The notes beneath the pieces were generated by a model that searched no databases, was not told where the DNA came from, and saw only the letters and a program-made list of their open reading frames with translations. A DNA stretch of 35,308 nucleotides from Levilactobacillus suantsaiihabitans (GTDB lineage Bacteria > Bacillota > Bacilli > Lactobacillales > Lactobacillaceae): assembly GCF_004745505.1 (NCBI RefSeq), contig NZ_RKLX01000025.1, forward strand, positions 1 through 35,308, in the 5' to 3' direction. Shown here one piece after another: positions 23,337 through 31,882 of the stretch. Numbering within the stretch: the stretch's first letter is position 1; each line of letters starts with the position of its first letter. A program made the translations under genes and the position numbers.

Positions 23337-24920
23337 ATGATGAGACATCATTCAAAAGTAGTAACATTAATTCTTGCACTTGCATTGGGTGGCACGTTAC
23401 CGGCAATGACTGCGCACGCCCAAGAGTTGACCCACACGTATGCCAATGGTGAAGCCTTGCAGATGACTTCACCAGGAGATTATAAGCTAGACGATTTTAC
23501 GGGCAATAACGATCTCTCCAGTACCTCGGCGTGGGTCTTAAAACAACCGATCAGAATGTTTGTCAATGATACCCTGAGTGGCCTTGGCGTCTCTAACACG
23601 AAAGTAATCCACTCCATCCATCACCCCAGCGACGAGAAACTCCAAACGACTATCGATCCCTGGGGTCAGTCTTACGACAAGGATACCTTCACCTTAACAG
23701 GCAATCATTTGTCCGAACCCTATTCGGTGAAAATTTTCTACAATTTTGGGAGTTATGAACTCCTACAGGCCCAGTTGCCCATTTTGGTTTACCCGCAGCC
23801 GCAGATCAACGCGACCGGACCGTTTACCATTTACCAAGGTGGCAAATTCGTTGGCGATGACCGGACCATTATTCAGGACCCTTGGATCGATCAATCTTGG
23901 ACAGGCAACAATTGGTTAAATCAAACGACCTTTGCCAATGACGGCGGCACAATCACGAATGATGCCACTCAGATTTTGGGTGACCAAGACCAGCACACTA
24001 CCGCCGCACCAGGGTCATACCAAGTCACCTATCACGAAACCACGGCCAACAACCTGACCGATTCGTTGGCGCTGGAGTCTTCCGTTCAGGCCACCGAAAA
24101 ATGGCAGGTGCTCGCCACCCCAACGATCAACGCGGCCACTACGGCTAAGGCTAACACCAATACCGCCGTTGATTTAACCCAGGGCGTGACGGTAGCAGAT
24201 GCCAACCACAGCGACGCCAAGCTGGCTTTCGGCCAAGATGACGCTGTGACCAAGCCTAAAGATAGCGACATGACTGTCCAGGTCAAGGTTTTGGACAGTC
24301 ACCAAAACCCGGTTTCCTTAACCAATCTGTCCGCCCAGAAATTCAAGGCGGCCGGACAATACACCATTCAATACCGTTACCACTACACCGACCAATTTGG
24401 CACAGACTATGCGCCGATCACAGCGGAAACGAAGCTGACCGTCAGCGGCAGTAGCGCAAGTACGGACCAGCCGCGCGTTCCCAGCAATACCGGCAGCTCG
24501 AGCAGTTCGAGTACCACGGCCAACAGTGACAGCACGTCGAGTAGCTCATCTTCAGCGGCCGCAAGCAACGCCCCGTCTGAACCCAGCTACCACCACGGTG
24601 CCGACGCCGACACCATTGCTCCCGCAAAATCCAGTCAAACCGCAACCTCTCAGGCCAACCGCACAACCAAGCAGTCAGCGACGCCTAACCTGCGGACCGG
24701 CGCAGCGGCGGACCAAGTCACAACGGCGCCTAGCCAAGCGACCCACGCCGCGACGCCTTCATCGGCTTCGCAACAAACTGCCGCACGACAACCTCACAGT
24801 CAAAGTACCGCCAGAATCCCGCAACTGAACGAAACCAGTAGTCTATCGATTCTAGTTGGCGGACTGGTCTTGTTACTGGGGACCCTGTTGATTCGCAAAT
24901 TAGGTAAGCGTGAAAAGTAA
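23337..24920 (+). CDS. Wall-associated surface protein with degenerate sorting signal
   Basis: A 527-residue protein; the ATG at 23337 has GGAG upstream, and an ATG at 23322 overlaps that site. A signal peptide (MMRHHSKVVTLILALALGG ... AHA) precedes several beta-rich regions resembling bacterial Ig-like domains (WQVLATPTINAATTAK; GQYTIQYRYHYTDQFGTDY). A Ser/Thr/Ala stalk of about 110 residues follows (residues 380-490). The C-terminus is a hydrophobic helix plus a KLGKREK basic tail, as in sortase substrates. The expected LPxTG/LPQTNE motif is IPQLNE here. It may be a variant sortase signal or may simply anchor through the helix. Adhesion is a possible role; no binding domain is recognised. 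Confidence 0.75.
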   Translation: MMRHHSKVVTLILALALGGTLPAMTAHAQELTHTYANGEALQMTSPGDYKLDDFTGNNDLSSTSAWVLKQPIRMFVNDTLSGLGVSNTKVIHSIHHPSDEKLQTTIDPWGQSYDKDTFTLTGNHLSEPYSVKIFYNFGSYELLQAQLPILVYPQPQINATGPFTIYQGGKFVGDDRTIIQDPWIDQSWTGNNWLNQTTFANDGGTITNDATQILGDQDQHTTAAPGSYQVTYHETTANNLTDSLALESSVQATEKWQVLATPTINAATTAKANTNTAVDLTQGVTVADANHSDAKLAFGQDDAVTKPKDSDMTVQVKVLDSHQNPVSLTNLSAQKFKAAGQYTIQYRYHYTDQFGTDYAPITAETKLTVSGSSASTDQPRVPSNTGSSSSSSTTANSDSTSSSSSSAAASNAPSEPSYHHGADADTIAPAKSSQTATSQANRTTKQSATPNLRTGAAADQVTTAPSQATHAATPSSASQQTAARQPHSQSTARIPQLNETSSLSILVGGLVLLLGTLLIRKLGKREK

Positions 24921-24936
24921 CCCTCTACTGATACCA

Positions 24937-25071
24937 ACGAAATCAAGCAGACAGTTGTCACCCCCAGCCGCTGACCTCGGTCAGTTGGCGTTGGCTGGCG
25001 TTCGAGAGTTGATTTTTACCAAACGAAAAGACTCAGCAAGCAGCCCTCATTGGCTGTCGCTGAGTCTTTTT
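24937..25071 (+). terminator. Duplicated terminator module T2
   Basis: AAAAGACTCAG (25026-25036) pairs with CTGAGTCTTTT (25060-25070). Upstream sequence matches T1 in blocks. As at T1, an R element begins about 11 bases later. Confidence 0.85.
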
Positions 25072-25081
25072 GAGTTCATCT

Positions 25082-25531
25082 AAAGGCTGAAGGACAAAAA
25101 TCAGCTGAAACTATCGTTATCATGCGACTCATGGCATCAAAAATAGTCGTTTATAGCCTCACAGGGCGAGCTTGCCAGTAACAGTCGTTTTAACCCTAGA
25201 TAGCAGCTGTATTGACGACCAGTCTTTTATTAACACAGTGTTACTGACAGCCGTCAAACTTGCCGGAGGCAGCCAGGGTGGAACCAGCTGTGTCGGCGGT
25301 GTTGGCTGAGGTCCTTTCTCAGCCTACAGCGCGGGACGACTTGAGAGACTGGCGGGTTTTGCCAGGCTTTCAAGCGAGGCAAAAGACCGCCCCTCAGGCT
25401 GGAGCCGTTCCCCAGAGCAGGTCCCACCCTAACCTGACGCAGGCGCCCGGTTTCATCAATTTTAGGTGTCAGAACACCGTCACTTCGGCAATCAGCGCGC
25501 TATTTTTCCTTTTCAACTTTCAGGCGTTCAT
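25082..25531. repeat. R element without an embedded P/Q (R2)
   Basis: The longest uninterrupted R, in reverse orientation, running from AAGGCTGAAGGAC to TTCAACTTTCAGGCG. It carries GGCTGAG (25304-25310)/CTCAGCC (25318-25324), where R1 has ACCTGGC/GCCAGGT. Its right end abuts the stop codon of the aldo/keto reductase at 25532. Confidence 0.85.
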
Positions 25532-26467
25532 CTAAACCATTGGCGCTTCCCAAAATCCCTTGGTATCCACCTGCGTTTGGGCGGCCAAGTCCTCCAGCTG
25601 ACTAATTTCGGCGGGCGTCAAGCTGACCTTTTCCGCACGTAATTCACTGGCGATGTACTTTTCCTTGGTGACACCGATGATGGGCGTCGTTCCCTTGGCC
25701 AGAGCGTAAGCGGTCGCGACCTCGGCAATCGAGGCGTTTTGCCGCTCGCCGATGGCCTTCATGGCCGCGGTCAACTTGGTCAACTGAGGCAAGGCGGCGT
25801 TGTACACCTTGGCTCGCTCACTGCCGGCCGGTAACGGGTGATCCACGTCATAGTGCCCCGTCAGCGCGCCCTGTTCCAAGACCATGTACGCGTAAAACGT
25901 GATGTGGTGTTCTCGGCAATAATCGATGATCCCCGCCCGTTCTGAAGACCGGTATAGCAGGCTGAAATGATTTTGCACGGCAGAAATTTGGATCCCCGCC
26001 TTGCCTAAAATTTCGTTGGCCCGTTTGATTTGTGCTAGGTTGTGGTTGGATACACCCACGCGCTTGACCTTGCCGCTTTGAACGAGGGGAATCAATTCCG
26101 GCGTCCATTTCTCCACGTCGTCCGGGTTATGGATCCAGTAAAGGTCCACGTAGTCCGTGCGCAGCCGGCGCAGACTGCCCGCCAGCATGTCGGCCATCTC
26201 GTGGTCACCCGTGCCGGCCATCCGCGGCGTGAATTTCGTCGACAGCTGATAACTCTCCCGCGGATAAGGCGCCAGTAATTCGCCGACTAAATTCTCCGCG
26301 GTCCCTTGACCGTACGCATAAGCCGTGTCCCACAAGGTAAAGCCATGGGCCATCCCTGCCGTCACCACGGGCTTCAAGCTCGTTGCGGACAACGTGTCAC
26401 CAAAATAGCGATTGGACGCGGTATCGCCCCACGCCCAAGTACCTAAAGCAATTTTCGGTTCTGTCAT
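25532..26467 (-). CDS. Aldo/keto reductase (first of three)
   Basis: A 311-residue NADPH-dependent oxidoreductase with a TIM-barrel fold that reduces aldehydes and ketones. The catalytic residues are visible: Asp and Tyr in WDTAYAYGQG, Lys in LSTKF, His in YWIHNP. The cofactor region closes with IIGVTKEKYIASEL. The sequence resembles the large, poorly characterised bacterial AKR group related to plant pyridoxal or auxin-type reductases. The ribosome site is weak (AAAGGGG). It is transcribed alone, in the same direction as the SDR operon upstream. Substrate is unknown. Confidence 0.88.
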   Translation of the reverse strand: MTEPKIALGTWAWGDTASNRYFGDTLSATSLKPVVTAGMAHGFTLWDTAYAYGQGTAENLVGELLAPYPRESYQLSTKFTPRMAGTGDHEMADMLAGSLRRLRTDYVDLYWIHNPDDVEKWTPELIPLVQSGKVKRVGVSNHNLAQIKRANEILGKAGIQISAVQNHFSLLYRSSERAGIIDYCREHHITFYAYMVLEQGALTGHYDVDHPLPAGSERAKVYNAALPQLTKLTAAMKAIGERQNASIAEVATAYALAKGTTPIIGVTKEKYIASELRAEKVSLTPAEISQLEDLAAQTQVDTKGFWEAPMV

Positions 26468-26619
26468 TCTGTGAAAACCCCTTTCTACCTTTCAGCCTAG
26501 CATACCGCTGTGGGAGGAGACAACTCAGGAGTCCAGGTTGTCTTAGTGAGCCATCATACCGAGCTAAGTCCTTGGTGCGACCTAAAGACGCCTGGGGACG
26601 TTCGCGTTACCCGTACAGT
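26468..26619. other. Short spacer with a hairpin
   Basis: GACAAC and GTTGTC pair near 26519-26542, within the likely leader or promoter region of the reductase gene. No clear -35/-10 pair was found. Confidence 0.35.
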
Positions 26620-26745
26620 GCCGAAACGTGCGCCGACAGGCAACTGGTTCCGCTTAACACTGCTAGGCAAATAATCCAGAACCGGGATTATCCGCCTAGC
26701 ACCGTTAATGCTCGCCAGTTAACCGCCTGTCGTCACACTCTTTTT
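26620..26745 (+). repeat. Q-family palindromic repeat, copy QC
   Basis: Complete core from GCCGAAACGTG to ACTCTTTTT. Relative to QD and QE the outer stem shows a compensatory change (GACAGGC/GCCTGTC instead of AACAGGC/GCCTGTT). Its T tail ends two bases before the stop codon of the convergent reductase gene (26748). Confidence 0.9.
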
Positions 26746-26747
26746 CG

Positions 26748-27758
26748 TTACCGCTGATAATTCATTTGATCACGCGTCAGTGGTCCCACCAGTTCATGTG
26801 GCAGATACGGTTCTTCCAAGTACTGGACGTCCGCCGGGGTCAGCTTGAGGTCTAAGGCCTTGACCGCGCCCGTCAGGTGACTGGCCTTGGTGGCACCGAT
26901 GATGGGCGCCGTGACGGTTGGCTTTTGCAGCAACCAGGCCAAGGCGACCTGCACGCGGTCCACGCCGTATTTAGCGGCAATCTCGCCGACGCGCTGGATG
27001 ATGGGCAGATCCAGTTGCTTACTGTCATCGTACTTGGAGCGAGCGACGGTATCAGTAGCGTAGCGCTTGGTCTCGCCGGCCCAGTCCCGGGTCAGTCGAC
27101 CGGACGCCAACGGACTGTAAGGGGTCACGGCAATGTCTTGGTCCGCACACAGTGGCAACATTTCCCGTTCTTCTTCACGGTACAGCAGGTTCAGGTGGTT
27201 TTGCATCGAGACGAATTTGGTCCAGCCGTGTTGTTCCGCGACGGCCTGAGCCTTTTCAAATTGCCAAGCAAACATCGCCGACGCCCCGATGTAGCGGGCC
27301 TTACCAGACTTCACCACATCGTGTAACGCTTCCATGGTTTCTTCAATTGGCGTGTGGTAATCCCACCGGTGGATGATGTACAGGTCCACATAATCCGTTT
27401 GCAGGCGCTCCAAGCTCTGATCGATCTGTGACATGATGGCCTTGCGCGACAATCCGGCCACGTTCGGCGCCTTTTCTGGCGTGAAGAAGACCTTGGTCGC
27501 TAGTACGATCTGGTCCCGGTGCGCCAAGCGTTTCAGCGCCTGTCCCACGAACCGTTCGCTGTCACCGTGCGAGTAAATGTTGGCGGTATCAAAGAAGTTG
27601 ATGCCCAGATCTAAGGCTTGCTTGATGACCGCCGTACTCTGCGTCTCATCGACCGCCCACGGGAACATCCCCGTCGACGCGTTGCCAAAGCCCATCGTGC
27701 CCAGGCACAATCGCGAAACGTCTAAACCTGTGTGTCCTAATTTGGTATATTCCATCAT
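26748..27758 (-). CDS. Aldo/keto reductase, last gene of the SDR operon
   Basis: A 336-residue AKR starting MMEYTKLGHTGLDVSRLCLG. Catalytic positions are FFDTANIYSHG (Asp, Tyr), VLATKVFF (Lys) and YIIHRWDYHTP (His). The C-terminal cofactor site is IIGATKASHL. The ATG overlaps the TAA of the amidohydrolase gene (TAATG), with AAGGA inside the upstream gene, so translation is coupled; a second ATG follows at once. It resembles the general stress-protein 69/YajO type of reductase. Substrate is unknown. Q copy QC follows the stop codon directly. Confidence 0.9.
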   Translation of the reverse strand: MMEYTKLGHTGLDVSRLCLGTMGFGNASTGMFPWAVDETQSTAVIKQALDLGINFFDTANIYSHGDSERFVGQALKRLAHRDQIVLATKVFFTPEKAPNVAGLSRKAIMSQIDQSLERLQTDYVDLYIIHRWDYHTPIEETMEALHDVVKSGKARYIGASAMFAWQFEKAQAVAEQHGWTKFVSMQNHLNLLYREEEREMLPLCADQDIAVTPYSPLASGRLTRDWAGETKRYATDTVARSKYDDSKQLDLPIIQRVGEIAAKYGVDRVQVALAWLLQKPTVTAPIIGATKASHLTGAVKALDLKLTPADVQYLEEPYLPHELVGPLTRDQMNYQR

Positions 27759-28678
27759 TACGCTTCCTTCTGGCCACTGAGCCGCAGCCAATTACCACTA
27801 AAGATTTGTTGTTGAACAGCCGGCGAGACCGCCATGGCCTTGACCGCGGTTTCGATCACCGCAGTCGGGCCAACGGGGGGAATGCCAAATGGCGAATCCG
27901 TGCCAAACAAGACGTGGTCGGCGCCAAAGAACGCGGCGGCCAGATCCAGCGCCTGCGGATTGCCCAGGATGGCGGTGTCCACGTAGAATTTCTGAAAGTC
28001 TGCGTAGTTTGCTGCCGACTGAATGTACTTGATGCGCTGGCTGAAGTACGGAATCATCGCCCCAGCGTGATGGACGATGATCTTGAGCTGAGGGTGTTGC
28101 TGGAAAATACCGGCCGCCACGATGTCGTTCATCGCCTGGGTCAACTCGTACTCCCAACTGAAGCTGAGATTGTTGTCGGGCTTGCGGTCGTCAAAGACGG
28201 GATGCAGCCAAATGGGGGCACCAATCTCGGCTAATTTGGCAAAAATCGGCTGGTAGACCGGTGCGGCAATCGATTCTCCCAGCGCGCGGGTAAAGAGCTG
28301 CACGCCGACCAGCGCATCACTGCCGGCCACCTGCTCGTCGATGATCTGCAGGGCGGCGGGCACGTTGTTCATCGGCAACATCGCCACGCCCGCGGGAAAG
28401 ACGTCCCGGTTAGCCCGCACGATGGCCGCCAATTCGGCGTTGGCCTGACGACACAGGTCCGCCGCCTGTTCTGGTGCAAAGAAATCTTCCGGATTCAGAT
28501 TGACCGCCGATAAGACCTGTTGGTGGTCAGCTGGTAGACTGGCCTTGTGCTGAGCCAGGTCCGTCAGTAAGGGATTTTTCATGTAAGGAAATTGATCCAA
28601 GATCTGGGGCTTCAACGCCTGCATTTGCGCCAAAAACTTCGGCGGCAAAATATGAGCGAACACATCAATCACTGTCAT
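27758..28678 (-). CDS. Amidohydrolase (ACMSD-like, amidohydrolase_2 family)
   Basis: A 306-residue TIM-barrel hydrolase or decarboxylase. Its start, MTVIDVFAHILPPKFL, keeps the Asp and second His of the usual DxHxH metal motif but has Phe at the first His. Later metal or active-site blocks are present: APIWLHPVF, IIVHHAGAMIPY and FGTDSPFGI. Relatives include aminocarboxymuconate-semialdehyde decarboxylase and gamma-resorcylate decarboxylase, acting on aromatic acids or lactones, so a carboxylated or lactone substrate is plausible. AAGGAG precedes the ATG. It is the middle gene of a three-gene operon: 11 bases after the SDR gene and overlapping the AKR. Confidence 0.85.
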   Translation of the reverse strand: MTVIDVFAHILPPKFLAQMQALKPQILDQFPYMKNPLLTDLAQHKASLPADHQQVLSAVNLNPEDFFAPEQAADLCRQANAELAAIVRANRDVFPAGVAMLPMNNVPAALQIIDEQVAGSDALVGVQLFTRALGESIAAPVYQPIFAKLAEIGAPIWLHPVFDDRKPDNNLSFSWEYELTQAMNDIVAAGIFQQHPQLKIIVHHAGAMIPYFSQRIKYIQSAANYADFQKFYVDTAILGNPQALDLAAAFFGADHVLFGTDSPFGIPPVGPTAVIETAVKAMAVSPAVQQQIFSGNWLRLSGQKEA

Positions 28679-28689
28679 GGCTGCGCTCC

Positions 28690-29331
28690 TTAATACCAGC
28701 TGGGCTGGTCGCCATCCGTGCCGGCCTTGTCCAAGCCAACGCTACTGTTTTGATACGTGCTGGGGTCGTTGAGGACCTTCAGGGCAAAGTCGGCCACGCT
28801 TTGGCGTGAGACCTCGGTGCCCTTGAAGCCGTCCGCCAACGTGGTGACCTCGTAGTCGACCTCATCGTTGTCCGTCAACCAGGCCGGCCGAATCTCCGTA
28901 TAGGTCAATCCGGACTTTTCGACCAAGTCACTGGTCTTGCGGAAGGCCGGTAAATAAGCCCCAATCATCCGCTCGTTCCACTCGCCAAATTTGCCCGGGA
29001 CCTCGTGGTGGGCGCCCAGGGAGCTGATGTAGATCAACCGAGTCTGGTGGGTTTGGTGCATGGCATCAACTACGCTTTGGGTCTGCGCATCGAGGTCGGC
29101 CCCACCTAAATTAGAGTAGACTAGGTCCACGCCGGCCATAGCTCGAGCGACCGCCGCCGTGTCGTGGACGTCGCCATCGACCAACGTGACCCGCGGATTA
29201 TCCGCGTACTGGTTGAGCCGCGCCGCATTGCGCAGGAATAAGACCAGCGTATCTGGCGTTTCGTTCAATACCCGTTGCGTGAGTAATTGGGCCATGGCGC
29301 CGTGAGCACCGAGAATTAAAATTTTTGTCAT
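28690..29331 (-). CDS. NmrA-like NAD(P)-binding reductase (atypical SDR)
   Basis: A 213-residue single-domain Rossmann protein starting MTKILILGAHGAMAQLLTQR, with glycine motif GAHGAMA, LVDGDVHD (cofactor selection) and YISSLGAHHE. It lacks the classical YxxxK pair, as in NmrA/YtfG-type atypical SDRs that act as redox sensors or quinone reductases. AGGAGG precedes the ATG. It is the first gene of the SDR-amidohydrolase-AKR operon. Confidence 0.88.
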   Translation of the reverse strand: MTKILILGAHGAMAQLLTQRVLNETPDTLVLFLRNAARLNQYADNPRVTLVDGDVHDTAAVARAMAGVDLVYSNLGGADLDAQTQSVVDAMHQTHQTRLIYISSLGAHHEVPGKFGEWNERMIGAYLPAFRKTSDLVEKSGLTYTEIRPAWLTDNDEVDYEVTTLADGFKGTEVSRQSVADFALKVLNDPSTYQNSSVGLDKAGTDGDQPSWY

Positions 29332-29379
29332 GTTAGTTTCCTCCTAATTTGTACTTTGCATCGTTCCCCTGTATGGGGG

Positions 29380-29710
29380 GCTCGAAGGTTGAAAGACGAA
29401 GATCAACTAGAATCATTGTGATCATGAGCCTCATGGCGTTAAAATAGTCGTTTTCAGCCTCACAATGTGAACTGTCCGCCTACCGTTCGTCAAATACGGG
29501 GTGGAACGCTGGGGCAGGTCGAGCCCAAGACCGGTCTCGGCAACTCGCTTCGAGCCGAAGTTCGCGTCTATATCCGCCACACAGCCGAAACGTGCGCCAA
29601 CAGGCAACTGGTTCCGCTTAACACTACTAGACAAATAATCCAAGACCGGGATTATCCGCCTAGCACCGTTAATGCTCGCCAGTTAACCGCCTGTTGGCCC
29701 ACTCTTTTTT
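29380..29710. repeat. R right end joined to Q copy QD
   Basis: R terminus GAAGGTTGAAAG and right body (ATAGTCGTTTTCAGCCTCAC) run into the P/Q terminus (CCGCCTACCGTTCGTCAAAT), then Q core 29584-29710. The T tail overlaps the stop codon of the convergent merR gene (29709-29711). The inner left stem has drifted (ACTAGAC for GCTAGGC). Confidence 0.88.
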
Positions 29711-30062
29711 AGTCAGCCCCATTGGCGACCAAACGGCGTTCTGGCAACGTCGCGATTTTGGTTTCTAACCGCCCCAGCGTTGCCGTCAATTCGGTGATCT
29801 GGTCGCGTAAATCAGCGGCTTGCGTGGCCAACAGTTGGCGCTGGTCAGCAGATGAGTCTAGGCGTAAGAACCGTTTAATCTCATCCAAGGTCACGCCACA
29901 CGCCCGCAAGTCCAGAATCTCGCGAATCCGGGCCAGGTCAGCGGGCTGATAGTCGCGCATGCCACTGATACGAGCCACTGGCGCCAAGACGCCGATCTCT
30001 TCGTAATACCGCAGCGTCCAAGCGCTGGTGTGTAATTGTGTTGCTGCTGCATTGATTTTCAC
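29709..30062 (-). CDS. MerR-family transcriptional regulator
   Basis: A 117-residue MerR protein starting at GTG (30062) with GGAGGG upstream. It has an N-terminal winged HTH (INAAATQLHTSAWTLRYYEE; GVLAPVARISGMRDYQPADL), a hinge, then a coiled-coil dimerisation helix with heptads (LLATQAADLRDQITELTATL). No Cys cluster, so metal sensing is unlikely. It follows a DUF2255 gene in the same operon. MerR proteins act on promoters with a 19-base spacer, and one is found upstream of the reductase at 33813. Confidence 0.9.
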   Translation of the reverse strand: MKINAAATQLHTSAWTLRYYEEIGVLAPVARISGMRDYQPADLARIREILDLRACGVTLDEIKRFLRLDSSADQRQLLATQAADLRDQITELTATLGRLETKIATLPERRLVANGAD

Positions 30063-30087
30063 GGGACACCCTCCTTATTTCTGACCA

Positions 30088-30456
30088 TTATCGGGGCAAG
30101 ATTTCAATTGTGGCGGCTTGCGGGCCGACCTGAATCATCGGCAATAGGTAGGCACTCTGCCCATATTTTTGCCGATAAGCCGCGTCGACTAGCGCCGTCT
30201 GGTCCGTGACCGGGGCAAAACTGACCGGGTAATTTTGTCCGGCCAAGTAAATGCGCCCGGCGCGCTGCTGCACCGCGGATTGGTACCACGATGAACGCTG
30301 GCCGTGCCACGCTCGCACGTACAGGTGCTGGTCCACGACCACCGACCAGATCCACGTCGGCGTGCCGTAAGTCCGACCATCACTGTAAAATGGTGAAATC
30401 CGCAAGTCATCGGCGACCGCGAATCGTTGTAACTGTGCTGGCGTCCATCTCTTCAT
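30088..30456 (-). CDS. DUF2255-family protein (copy 1)
   Basis: A 122-residue cytosolic protein starting MKRWTPAQLQRFAVADDLRI. Core motifs are WIWSVVVDQHLYVRAWHGQR, SSWYQSAVQQRAGRIYLAG, AYRQKYG and a closing ATIEILPR. The same pattern occurs in the gene at 34192. DUF2255 proteins have a small beta-barrel-like fold related to flavin-type split barrels and no assigned activity. GAGGAGG precedes the ATG. It is the first gene of an operon with merR, divergent from lysR. Adjacency to regulators and reductases suggests a redox or detoxification role (inference). Confidence 0.85.
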   Translation of the reverse strand: MKRWTPAQLQRFAVADDLRISPFYSDGRTYGTPTWIWSVVVDQHLYVRAWHGQRSSWYQSAVQQRAGRIYLAGQNYPVSFAPVTDQTALVDAAYRQKYGQSAYLLPMIQVGPQAATIEILPR

Positions 30457-30486
30457 GCGTCGCCCTCCTCTTCGTTTACAAGCCCT

Positions 30487-30526
30487 ATCTTACGGCTTGA
30501 CTTTTCATCTGTCTAATGCTTATATT
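30487..30526. promoter_or_regulatory. Overlapping divergent promoters of lysR and DUF2255-merR
   Basis: Plus strand: TTGACT (30497-30502), 18 bases, TATATT (30521-30526). Minus strand: TAGACA (30510-30515), 17 bases, TAAGAT (30487-30492). The two promoters physically overlap, so binding by LysR or RNA polymerase on one would affect the other. Confidence 0.65.
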
Positions 30527-30566
30527 AAATTAAAACATATACATAAAAGCTATAGGAGGCAAGACG

Positions 30567-31448
30567 ATGGAATTACGGGTGTTACGGTACTTCTTAATGG
30601 TCGTGCAGGAGCAAAATATCAGTCAGGCGGCCACGCGGCTTCACGTGTCACAACCCACGATTTCGCGGCAACTCAAGGACCTGGAAGCAGAGTTGGACAC
30701 GACCCTGTTCGTTCGTGGTAACCGCACGATTCAGTTGACCCCGGACGGCGAATATTTCGCGCACCAGGCCCAACAGATATTATCGTTGACGGACAAGACG
30801 CTGGCCAACATCCACCAGGAAGCCGACCTCAGCGGCGCCGTCTACATCGGCAGTGCCGAGGCCCGCAGCATGTTGACAGTCGCCCAAGCCATCGGTCACC
30901 TCAATGCGCAGCACCCTCACGTCCGCGTCAACATTGTCAGCATGGATGCCGCCGAGATTCATCGCCAATTGGTGGCCGGCGTCTTTGATTTCGGCGTGGT
31001 CATGGAGCCCATCGACAAGTCCGATTACGACTTCTGCCGGCTCCCTGGGGAAAGTCGCTGGGGCCTGCTGGTCCAAAACGGTTCGCCGCTGGCTCAGCAA
31101 GCCACGGTCAGTCTGGACGACGTGGCGCAGTCGCGCTTGATTATCCCGCAACAGGGCGGTGACCAACGCCTCCACGACCTCTTCGGCTTCACCAGCGATG
31201 ACCTGACCGTCGTGGCCACCTACAACCTGCTCTACAATGCGTCACTGCTGGTGTCCGCCGGTGTCGGTAACGCGCTAGGCCTCGACGGTATCATCAACAC
31301 CAACCAGTCCGACCTGGCTTTCGTACCATTAGAACCGCGGATCTCGTCCGGGTCCAGCCTGGTCTGGCTCAAGGGGCAACGGTTGTCTGCCGCGTCTCAG
31401 GCCCTGCTGGACCAAGTCCGCTTGGAACTGGCCCCGACCGCGGAGTGA
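30567..31448 (+). CDS. LysR-family transcriptional regulator
   Basis: A 293-residue LysR protein with an N-terminal HTH (MELRVLRYFLMVVQEQNISQ, then AATRLHVSQPTISRQLKDLE) and a C-terminal periplasmic-binding-like effector domain (GAVYIGSAEARSMLTVAQAI; DFGVVMEP; LLVSAGVGNALGLDGII). AGGAGG precedes the ATG. It is divergent from DUF2255-merR, the usual geometry for a LysR and its target. The effector is not predictable. Repeat QE follows the gene. Confidence 0.92.
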   Translation: MELRVLRYFLMVVQEQNISQAATRLHVSQPTISRQLKDLEAELDTTLFVRGNRTIQLTPDGEYFAHQAQQILSLTDKTLANIHQEADLSGAVYIGSAEARSMLTVAQAIGHLNAQHPHVRVNIVSMDAAEIHRQLVAGVFDFGVVMEPIDKSDYDFCRLPGESRWGLLVQNGSPLAQQATVSLDDVAQSRLIIPQQGGDQRLHDLFGFTSDDLTVVATYNLLYNASLLVSAGVGNALGLDGIINTNQSDLAFVPLEPRISSGSSLVWLKGQRLSAASQALLDQVRLELAPTAE

Positions 31449-31477
31449 CGGTCCTTGCTGAGTAGCTATTGTGGGAG

Positions 31478-31692
31478 TTGACCGCCTACCGTTCGCCAAA
31501 TATGGGACTGGAACGCGGTGGGCGGACCGTTTCGAGCCGCAGACCACGTTTCAAAGTGGCCTCATAGCCGAAACGTGCGCCAACAGGCAACTGGTTCCGC
31601 TTAACACTGCTAGGCAAATAATCCAGAACCGGGATTATCCGCCTAGCACCGTTAATGCTCGCCAGTTAACCGCCTGTTGGCCCACTCTTTTT
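31478..31692 (+). repeat. Q-family palindromic repeat, copy QE (best example)
   Basis: P/Q terminus (GACCGCCTACCGTTCGCC, AAATATGGG) and a short paired region precede the core 31567-31692. The outer stem GCCAACAGGC/GCCTGTTGGC is perfect. Next are ACTGG/CCAGT, GCTAGGC/GCCTAGC and the inner ATAATCC/GGATTAT. The tail is CACTCTTTTT. It lies between lysR and the acetyltransferase, outside the latter's terminator. Confidence 0.9.
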
Positions 31693-31758
31693 CAGCGGCC
31701 GTTCTCCGGTGTCGTGGTGCGGTTTTTCGATCAATATCCCTTTTAAATTCCATTGGAC

Positions 31759-31806
31759 AAAAAACAGGCAGTCGATTTCTCATGTGAGAATCTACTGCCT
31801 GTTTTA
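31759..31806. terminator. Terminator of the acetyltransferase gene
   Basis: AAACAGGCAGT-GATTTCTCA pairs with TGAGAATC-ACTGCCTGTTT around a two-base loop. It is symmetrical and probably bidirectional. Confidence 0.9.
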
Positions 31807-31882
31807 GTCTGATGAATAGTTTGTACTGTCACTACGTCACCCTATCCGACGCCGATATCCGGGCACGGTGCCGATGCCTGCC

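Noticed and set aside
23125-23472. Minus-strand frame overlapping the start of the surface protein gene
   Set aside because: Overlaps a supported promoter, signal peptide and start of the gene on the other strand.
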